From assembly GCA_016177065.1 (NCBI GenBank), contig JACOVZ010000056.1, forward strand, positions 1 to 23,275: a DNA stretch of 23,275 nucleotides. Direction: 5' to 3'. Below are positions 18,154 through 23,275 of the stretch, in pieces. A program made the translations under genes and the position numbers. A model generated the notes under the pieces. That model did no database searches, was not told where the DNA came from, and saw only the letters and a program-made list of their open reading frames with translations. The stretch is from Candidatus Wildermuthbacteria bacterium (GTDB lineage: Bacteria > Patescibacteriota > Minisyncoccia > Minisyncoccales > UBA10102). Numbering within the stretch: the first letter of the stretch is position 1; the number at the start of each line of letters is the position of its first letter.

Positions 18154-20609
18154 TATGTGCAGCGGCTGAACCCGCATCCTTTGCAGCTGATGCACCCCTC
18201 AGACATGGTAAGCTGGGCTCCGCAGTCAGGGCATCCTGGCATGAGCCCAAAATCCGCCACGGAAAAATCTTTTTCTTCTTTGGCAAAAGCCAGCACCTCC
18301 TGGTTTTCCGGCTTTGCAACCACGGCTTCAATGTGATTGGAAAGCAAGGCATGCTCCTGAAGAATTCTTCCCATGGCGTCAGGGAGCGAAAGAACAGTTC
18401 CCTTGTCTGTGAACACGGGCATAGGGCCCCTGATGCCCTTCAGCTGATCTACGACCTCTTCTACCTTAATTCCAGATCTCAGGGTCAAGGATATGAGTCT
18501 GCAGATTGCTTCTGATTGCTCCTGGTAGAATCCTCCGGACTTTCCAATTGTGGCAAACACTTCAAACGGCACTCCCTTCTCATCGTTATTCACGGTTACA
18601 TACATGTTGCCGTATCCGGTTTTCACTTTGTAGGTCTTGCCGGTCATGATCTCGGGCCTTGGTCTCGGAGCAAGCCTCTTTTTGTCCATGGGAAGATCTA
18701 TCTTCTCCTGCGCCTTTACTGCTAGAGGAACTTCCGTGGGAGCAATGATGTTTTCCCCGCTTCCAAGATTCAGAATCTGAATTACCCTGCTTCCGTCGCG
18801 GTACACGGTATCCGCTTTACATCCAAGCTTCCAGGCTGAAACGAAACTCTTTGCGATATCTTCCCGAGTTGCGGAATTGGGAAGATTGATTGTTTTTGAA
18901 ATTGAATTGTCCACATACTTCTGGAACGACGACTGCATTTTCATGTGGTCTTCGCCTGAAATATCCATTGCCACCACGAATACTTCTTTCAATTTCTTTG
19001 GAAGCGTACCCAGCCCCTGAATGCTTCCCTTGTCTATAACTTCTTTCATTACTTCGTCTTTCTCCGTTCTCTTGAGCTTGAGCTTGGCAAGCGCTTCTTC
19101 AAAGTATGTGTTGACATAACGGTACTTGTTGCCGTCTTTATCCTGTTTCACGTATGCCAAAGCAAAGTTCGGCTCAATGCCTGAGCTTGCGTCAAACATC
19201 ATGGAAATAGAGCCAGTGGGAGCAACGGTCGTAAGGGCGGCATTGCGCATTTTCTTTCCAATGCCGGGTTCCTGCGCCAGAGAATGCGGAGCTTTCTTCT
19301 TTGCGAACACGGACTTTTGAAAATTTGGAAACGCCCCTTTTTCTCTCGCCAGTTCCTGCGACATCAAGTAGGCTTCCCTGTTAACGAACCTCATTACCCT
19401 TTCTGCCATCTCAAATCCCTCTTTGGTATTATATCCAATGCCAAGCTGATAGAGCATATCCGCAAACCCCATGATGCCAAGGCCTATTCTCCTGTTGTTT
19501 TTGGCGAGGTTTGTCACCTCTTGCACCGGAAAGTCAAACAAATCAATGACATTGTCCATAAGGCGAACTGCGGTTCTGGTGGCGAATCTCAACCGCGGCC
19601 AGTCAATGCCGGTTTTCTTTGCAAACGCCGCCAGGTTCAAGGAGCCAAGATTGCAGTTGTCGTAGGGATGGAGTGTCTGTTCTCCGCATGGGTTTGTGGA
19701 AGCAAGAGGGCCGAGATCGGGAAGAGGATTAGCCCTATTCCATGTATCAACGAATGCAATGCCAGGCTCTCCGTTCTGCCACGCGCCCTCAACCAGCTGA
19801 TCAAAAACTTCTTTCACGGAAATATCAATCCCTTCTGAGGAGTATGCGGATCCGTTGGGATGGCGGAGCACGTTCCGGGGCTTGTACTCCTTGCCGTTGA
19901 AGCGGCACATCCACTTGGCGTCTGGTTTCTCCTCCAGAAGCTTCATAAACTCGTCTGTCACAGTCACTGAAATGTTGAAGTTGCGGATTGCTCCTTCCCG
20001 TTCCTTGCAATGGATGAAATCCAGCACATCAGGATGATCAACCCGCATCATTGCCATGTTGGCTCCATTTCTGCTTTGCTGCTTAATCGTTCCAAACGCC
20101 GCGTCGTATACATGCAGAAATGAAACCGGGCCAGATGCCGTTCCCTGCGATTTCTTGGTTGGGAACATCGCAGGCCTCATTTCAGACAAATCAAAACCAA
20201 GGCCGCACCCTGCCTGTTGCAAAAGAGCGGAGTCCCTCAATGTTCCAAAGATGCTCTCCATGGAGTCGTGAATAGGCATCACCACGCAATTTGCGATGAG
20301 CGAGGTTTCAGCTCCCGCATTTCTCAAAGTTCTTCCCGCCGGGGTGTATTCTTTTCTTGACATAATATCAAAGAATTCCCTGGCGATCTTTTCAATGTGT
20401 TTTTCGCTTTTGCCGTATCGTTTCTCAACCTGCGCCAAGGCGCTCCCGATTCTTGAAAACATGTCGGCAGGAGTTTCCTGATTTCCTTTCTCGTCAACCA
20501 CGAGATAGCGCTTCTTCATCATCTTCAAGGCGTTCTCTGAAAATCGGCTGCTTACCGCGCTTTTCTCTTTTTTTGTGAGTGCGAACATACCGCCCGTGGA
20601 CTTTTGCAT
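18153..20609 (-). CDS. nrdJ: Adenosylcobalamin-dependent (class II) ribonucleotide reductase
   Basis: An 818-residue enzyme that reduces ribonucleotides to deoxyribonucleotides using an adenosylcobalamin radical. The active-site triad sits in TNPCGEQTL: Asn306, Cys308 and Glu310, with the reducing pair probably Cys108 (IANCVVMP) and Cys319 (DNCNLGSLN). The family segment QAGCGLGFDLSEMRP (132-146) and APTGSISMMFDASSGIEP also fit. The C-terminus has a Cys-rich tail (Cys793, 796, 806, 809, 812, 817), as in NrdJ, where it carries electrons and a metal. It follows nrdR by 22 nt and overlaps the cobalamin adenosyltransferase start by one base. ATG 20609 has no clear Shine-Dalgarno; Met8 (20588) is an alternative. 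Confidence 0.96.
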   Translation of the reverse strand: MQKSTGGMFALTKKEKSAVSSRFSENALKMMKKRYLVVDEKGNQETPADMFSRIGSALAQVEKRYGKSEKHIEKIAREFFDIMSRKEYTPAGRTLRNAGAETSLIANCVVMPIHDSMESIFGTLRDSALLQQAGCGLGFDLSEMRPAMFPTKKSQGTASGPVSFLHVYDAAFGTIKQQSRNGANMAMMRVDHPDVLDFIHCKEREGAIRNFNISVTVTDEFMKLLEEKPDAKWMCRFNGKEYKPRNVLRHPNGSAYSSEGIDISVKEVFDQLVEGAWQNGEPGIAFVDTWNRANPLPDLGPLASTNPCGEQTLHPYDNCNLGSLNLAAFAKKTGIDWPRLRFATRTAVRLMDNVIDLFDFPVQEVTNLAKNNRRIGLGIMGFADMLYQLGIGYNTKEGFEMAERVMRFVNREAYLMSQELAREKGAFPNFQKSVFAKKKAPHSLAQEPGIGKKMRNAALTTVAPTGSISMMFDASSGIEPNFALAYVKQDKDGNKYRYVNTYFEEALAKLKLKRTEKDEVMKEVIDKGSIQGLGTLPKKLKEVFVVAMDISGEDHMKMQSSFQKYVDNSISKTINLPNSATREDIAKSFVSAWKLGCKADTVYRDGSRVIQILNLGSGENIIAPTEVPLAVKAQEKIDLPMDKKRLAPRPRPEIMTGKTYKVKTGYGNMYVTVNNDEKGVPFEVFATIGKSGGFYQEQSEAICRLISLTLRSGIKVEEVVDQLKGIRGPMPVFTDKGTVLSLPDAMGRILQEHALLSNHIEAVVAKPENQEVLAFAKEEKDFSVADFGLMPGCPDCGAQLTMSEGCISCKGCGFSRCT

Positions 20610-20631
20610 GGTTGAGAAAGGAATTAGATGA

Positions 20632-21093
20632 TTATTTGCTGTTTTTCAGGTGTTCCAGCTTTTGAATTTCCCGCTCAAAAGCCTTGGGGCTTCCGAACTT
20701 CCGATACACGGAAGCAAAGCGTAAATATGCGACTTTATCAAAGTCTCTGAGGTGGGACAAGACCGCTTGTCCTATCTGTTCTGAAAGGACCGTGTCCTTC
20801 CCTAGATCAAAGATGTCGTTTTCAATGCCTGAAATGAGCTTCTGGAACTGCTGTTCGGTGTAGGGACGCTTTTCCAAGGCCTTGCGAACCCCCAATTCCA
20901 GCTTATGGCGGAGGTAAGGCTCCTTGGATCCGTTGCGCTTGGAAACCTCCAGGCCTGCAAGCTCCATGCGCTCATACGTAGTGAATCTTCTGTTGCAGTG
21001 AATGCAGAGTCTTCTGCGCTTAATGGCTTTCTCCTGGTCTGCCGTTCTTGAATTGATTACGCGCGTTGTGCTTTGGCAAATAGGGCAGTTCAT
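20632..21093 (-). CDS. nrdR: Transcriptional repressor NrdR
   Basis: A 153-residue ATP-cone regulator of ribonucleotide reductase genes. The N-terminal zinc ribbon CPIC...CIHC (Cys3, Cys6, Cys30, Cys33) with IKRRRLCIHCNRRFTTYER is diagnostic. The ATP-cone follows (VSKRNGSKEPYLRHKLELGVRKALEKRPY...). It lies directly upstream of nrdJ, its usual target. The ATG at 21093 is preferred over a longer frame at 21126 because it matches the family N-terminus. The minus-strand -10 TACAAT (21106-21101) ends 7 nt before it, so the mRNA should be leaderless. A likely NrdR box overlaps that -10, suggesting self-repression when dATP/ATP are high. Confidence 0.96.
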   Translation of the reverse strand: MNCPICQSTTRVINSRTADQEKAIKRRRLCIHCNRRFTTYERMELAGLEVSKRNGSKEPYLRHKLELGVRKALEKRPYTEQQFQKLISGIENDIFDLGKDTVLSEQIGQAVLSHLRDFDKVAYLRFASVYRKFGSPKAFEREIQKLEHLKNSK

Positions 21094-21100
21094 TCCATAT

Positions 21101-21130
21101 ATTGTATACCGATTACTCAATTCCATACAA
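21101..21130 (-). promoter_or_regulatory. nrdR-nrdJ promoter, leaderless, with candidate NrdR box
   Basis: TTGTAT (21130-21125), an 18-nt spacer, TACAAT (21106-21101), then ATG after 7 nt. Reading minus, ATACAATATATGGAAT (covering the -10 and extending to just past the start side) matches the NrdR consensus ACACWATATATWGTGT at 12 of 16 positions, including the whole CAATATAT core. Usual NrdR targets have two boxes; only this one is visible. Confidence 0.6.
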
Positions 21131-21257
21131 GGAACTGGGTGCTTTCACAGTTGATTGTATCACCCCAAAACACCGTGTCAAACAGGATGCTGGGGATAAA
21201 AACAAACCAGCTATACAAGCCCTTGATTTTGCCAGAATGCCCTTTCTGCCCCAGCTC

Positions 21258-21286
21258 TTGACTTTCCCTGTAAGGTATGCTACATT
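21258..21286 (+). promoter_or_regulatory. Promoter of the 3D-domain gene
   Basis: TTGACT (21258-21263), a 17-nt spacer, then an extended -10 TGC-TACATT (21281-21286). Transcription would begin near 21293, at the foot of a hairpin (21294-21309). The start codon at 21317 has no Shine-Dalgarno. Confidence 0.7.
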
Positions 21287-21293
21287 GTATGAG

Positions 21294-21314
21294 CTCCCGC
21301 AGACGGGAGTTTTT
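21294..21314 (+). promoter_or_regulatory. Terminator-like hairpin in the 5' leader of the 3D-domain gene
   Basis: CTCCCG (21294-21299), loop CAGA, CGGGAG (21304-21309), then five T (21310-21314), ending 2 nt before the ATG at 21317. It forms the whole leader of the predicted mRNA. It may stabilise the 5' end, attenuate, or simply terminate upstream transcription. Confidence 0.65.
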
Positions 21315-21316
21315 GT

Positions 21317-21778
21317 ATGAAAAACATATTTATGCCCAAAGCCTGCGTTGCAGTAGCCGGATTGCTCGCCTCAATCTTCCCCATAACAGGTCCTGGAAGC
21401 CGGGAAATTGTCAACGGTTCGGAGATTGTGACCGTCCAGTCAAGTTCACTGCTTCCCATAATCGCTCCAAACCCGGAATGGGTGGCTAATACCATTCCAG
21501 TTGTCCTCACGGCGTATTCTTCCACGATTGCGCAAACAGATGACACGCCTTTCATCACGGCGTCTGGAGCGTTTGTCAGAGAAGGGATTGTGGCTGCAAA
21601 CTTTCTTCCCATGGGAACGAAGATCAAAATCCCAGACCTTTATGGAGATAAGGTATTCGTGGTGGAAGACCGCATGCATCCAAGAAAAAAATATCAGGTG
21701 GATATTTGGTTTCCAGACTACTGGGATGCTCTTAATTTCGGAGCGCAGTATTCAACCATTGAAGTTCTCGGAAGCTAA
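21317..21778 (+). CDS. Secreted 3D-domain protein (double-psi beta-barrel)
   Basis: A 153-residue protein: a signal-like hydrophobic N-terminus (about 8-24), a spacer, then a 3D (Asp-Asp-Asp) domain, a double-psi beta-barrel related to MltA/RlpA-type peptidoglycan hydrolases. Family elements: VVLTAYSSTIAQTDDTPFITASGAFVREGIVAANFLPMGTKI with Asp75/76, VFVVEDRMHPR with Asp118, and VDIWFPDYWDALNFG with Asp129. Stand-alone 3D proteins of this size without the usual SH3/LysM partners are typical of reduced genomes. It likely acts in the cell wall, as a lytic transglycosylase-like enzyme, but activity is not proven for this form. The gene has its own promoter and leader hairpin, and ends in a terminator at 21782. 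Confidence 0.88.
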   Translation: MKNIFMPKACVAVAGLLASIFPITGPGSREIVNGSEIVTVQSSSLLPIIAPNPEWVANTIPVVLTAYSSTIAQTDDTPFITASGAFVREGIVAANFLPMGTKIKIPDLYGDKVFVVEDRMHPRKKYQVDIWFPDYWDALNFGAQYSTIEVLGS

Positions 21779-21781
21779 GAC

Positions 21782-21810
21782 AAAGGCGGGTTCAAAGCCC
21801 GCTTTTGATT
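21782..21810 (+). terminator. Terminator after the 3D-domain gene
   Basis: A 9-bp stem, AAAGGCGGG (21782-21790) with CCCGCTTTT (21798-21806), one G-U pair, loop TTCAAAG, followed by GATTTT. It starts 3 nt after the stop codon. Confidence 0.8.
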
Positions 21811-21841
21811 TTCCTGAAAATAGTCCGAACGCATTTTTTCG

Positions 21842-21883
21842 GAAAAGAAAAAGGGTTCTAATCCCTGAAGGAATTAGAACCCC
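21842..21883 (-). terminator. Terminator overlapping the purD stop codon
   Basis: On the minus strand, GGGTTCTAAT (21882-21873) pairs with ATTAGAACCC (21862-21853), extended by a CC/GG pair with one bulged base, then TTTTTCTTTTCC. The purD TAA stop (21876-21874) lies inside the stem. Confidence 0.85.
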
Positions 21884-23154
21884 GCAGCGATGGCTTTAGC
21901 CCCGATGTCTTTTCGGAACTGTTTGCCCTTGAACTTGATGCAATAGACTGCCTTGTACGCAAGATCAAGCGCTTCTTGGAGAGTGCCACCGGTTGCCGTA
22001 ACTCCGAGAACGCGCCCGCCAGAAGTCCGAAGCTGGTCGCTATACATCGTACCAGCGTGAAAGACGACAACACTCGGAATTTTTTCTGCTTCACCTATGC
22101 CGGATATTGGGATTTCCTTTTTGTACTTTCCCGGATATCCTCCCGAAGCGAGAACGACGCAAACGGCAAAACCGGAATTCCATTCAATTGCAAGATCGGC
22201 GAGTTTTCCGTCAATGCATGCGTCCAACACATCAAGCAGATCGGTTTTGAGAAGACGCATATAGCTTTGCGTTTCGGGATCGCCAAATCTTGCGTTGAAC
22301 TCAAGCACTTTTGGTCCCTCATTCGTCATCTTGAGTCCGGGATACAAACAGCCAGTAAACGGCTTTCCTTTTTTCGCAAGTGCTTGCAAAGTTGGACGAA
22401 CGACCTGCTCGTTTACTTCTCGCAGTGTATAATCCGCAACCCATGGCACAGGCGCGATAGTCCCCATGCCGCCTGTATTCTTGCCTTTGTCGCCGTCAAA
22501 AATCGGCTTGTGGTCTTGCGCAGTGGGTAGCAGAATCGAGGTTTTGCCGTCACAAAGGGCGTGGATAGAAACCTCTTGTCCGTTCAGAAACTCCTCGACG
22601 ATAACTTCATTGCCTGCTTGTTTGTAGGCGTGCTCAAGCATAATTTCTGCCAGAGCTTTCTCGGCTTCAACAAGCGTCTTACAGGGATATGCGCCTTTGC
22701 CAAGAGCCAATCCGCTTGCTTTTACAACAATCGGCACGCCGTGTTTGTGGACATAGTCTAAAGCACTTTCGTGCTTCCGAAATATCCGAAAAGGCGCGGT
22801 GGCAATGCCGTTATCCTTCATAAGCCGTTTGGCAAATGCTTTAGACGCTTCAATTTGTGCCGCGGCGCGAGTAGGCCCAAAAATCCGCAGACCGCGAGAT
22901 TGAAAAGTATCAACCACACCGAGGGCAAGCGAATTGTCGGGACCGACCAGCGTCAGGTCAATGGAGTTCTTTTTCGCAAATCGAGCAAGTCCTTTGATAT
23001 CTGTGGCTTCAATCGCAATATTTTTGGCAATATCGCGAGTACCGCCATTGCCAGGCGCGACATACAGCTTGCCGATACGTGAAGATTGAGCGAGTTTCCA
23101 GGCGAGAGCATGCTCTCTGCCACCGCTACCGATAATCAGAACATTGCTTACCAT
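21874..23154 (-). CDS. purD: Phosphoribosylamine-glycine ligase (GAR synthetase)
   Basis: A 426-residue ATP-grasp enzyme for step two of purine synthesis, joining glycine to phosphoribosylamine. Features in order: VLIIGSGGREHALAWKL (6-22), GPTRAAAQIEASKAFAK, the ATP-grasp loop KASGLALGKGAY, the LPTAQDHKPIFDGDKGKNTGGMGT element and LEFNARFGDPETQ. The length is normal. The start is the ATG at 23154: AGAAAGGAGG lies about 7 nt upstream, whereas a frame from 23202 has no such support. It is a single gene with no other pur genes nearby. The strong Shine-Dalgarno differs from the leaderless pattern elsewhere. A possible -10 TATAAT is at 23218-23213, beside the upstream tRNA. The gene ends in the hairpin terminator at 21842-21883. 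Confidence 0.96.
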   Translation of the reverse strand: MVSNVLIIGSGGREHALAWKLAQSSRIGKLYVAPGNGGTRDIAKNIAIEATDIKGLARFAKKNSIDLTLVGPDNSLALGVVDTFQSRGLRIFGPTRAAAQIEASKAFAKRLMKDNGIATAPFRIFRKHESALDYVHKHGVPIVVKASGLALGKGAYPCKTLVEAEKALAEIMLEHAYKQAGNEVIVEEFLNGQEVSIHALCDGKTSILLPTAQDHKPIFDGDKGKNTGGMGTIAPVPWVADYTLREVNEQVVRPTLQALAKKGKPFTGCLYPGLKMTNEGPKVLEFNARFGDPETQSYMRLLKTDLLDVLDACIDGKLADLAIEWNSGFAVCVVLASGGYPGKYKKEIPISGIGEAEKIPSVVVFHAGTMYSDQLRTSGGRVLGVTATGGTLQEALDLAYKAVYCIKFKGKQFRKDIGAKAIAAGF

Positions 23155-23236
23155 ATTTTTTCCTCCTTTCTTGTTAAAGTGCGGTTTGCCTAATCTGTTC
23201 ATACCTAACTTAATTATAGCCGAAAAATAAAATACG

Positions 23237-23275
23237 TGGTGCCCGGGGTGGGAGTCGGACCCACACAGCCTTGCG
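23237..23275 (-). tRNA. tRNA 3' end, class II, probably Leu (cut by window edge)
   Basis: On the minus strand: the end of a long variable arm (CGCAAGGCTGT), T stem GTGGG-TCCGACT-CCCAC, acceptor strand CCCGGGC, discriminator A and an encoded CCA (23239-23237). The GCAA-GGC variable-arm end matches that of the tRNA-Leu at 7342, so Leu is likely; Ser or Tyr cannot be excluded. The T-loop has C at position 55 instead of the usual U. The anticodon lies outside the window. Confidence 0.82.

Noticed and set aside
20610..21130. Cobalamin riboswitch controlling nrdJ or the adenosyltransferase
   Set aside because: There is no room: nrdR is predicted leaderless, nrdJ begins 22 nt after it, and no B12-box-like element is visible.
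1..23275. CRISPR array or insertion sequence
   Set aside because: No repeated spacer-repeat pattern, transposase or terminal inverted repeats were seen on either strand.

Overview
The window looks like a compact bacterial chromosome segment, most likely from a Candidate Phyla Radiation (Patescibacteria, Parcubacteria-like) organism. The evidence is the gene content (a Lamin-Tail-Domain surface protein, a class II ribonucleotide reductase paired with a cobalamin adenosyltransferase, a stand-alone 3D-domain protein, a lone purD), very short or negative intergenic gaps, and tRNA genes squeezed between protein genes, one of them interrupted by a self-splicing intron. The taxonomic call is inference; no rRNA is present. 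No intergenic stretch exceeds 300 bases.

Layout. (1) 1-4180: a partial gyrA behind an MBL-fold hydrolase gene on the minus strand. Divergent from these is rpsA (S1), which runs tail-to-tail into, and overlaps, a Lamin-Tail-Domain gene. That gene is in turn divergent from a DHH/MYG1-like phosphoesterase gene closed by a clear terminator. Two compact bidirectional promoters sit here. (2) 4181-9343, plus strand: ftsH, tRNA-Ile(UAU), tRNA-Val(GAC), an RluA-type pseudouridine synthase, rplS, tRNA-Leu(GAG), tRNA-Val(UAC), an HTH/LAGLIDADG-like gene, a tRNA-Phe(GAA) split by a 200-nt group I intron, a second HTH/LAGLIDADG-like gene and tRNA-Gly(GCC). Several tRNAs overlap the stop or start codons of the neighbouring proteins.

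(3) 9351-13010, minus strand: a metal-efflux operon. It starts with a CsoR-family repressor whose palindromic operator fills the spacer between -35 and -10. Then come a small membrane protein, a 53-residue TRASH-like metal-binding protein, a lycopene-cyclase-like membrane protein and a CopB-type (CPH) P-type ATPase. (4) 13014-16507, minus strand: a membrane thiol/redox module (DUF1573 protein, CcdA, a CPIC-motif membrane protein, a membrane-anchored thioredoxin-like protein, and a 297-residue anchored protein with Cys/His motifs), preceded by a small Cys-containing membrane protein. (5) 16565-21130, minus strand: nrdR, nrdJ, cobalamin adenosyltransferase, a DUF6580 membrane protein and DoxX. 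The order suggests B12-dependent deoxyribonucleotide synthesis with its own cofactor supply. (6) 21258-23275: a 3D-domain secreted protein on plus, purD on minus, and the 3' end of a class II tRNA (probably Leu) on minus.

A recurring theme is promoter geometry: in at least seven cases the -10 hexamer ends only 6-9 nt before the start codon with no Shine-Dalgarno, predicting leaderless mRNAs. Only purD and the DHH/MYG1-like gene show strong Shine-Dalgarno sites. The most striking object is the tRNA-Phe group I intron, with fully pairing P1, P2, P7, P8 and P10, flanked on both sides by paralogous HTH/LAGLIDADG-like genes.
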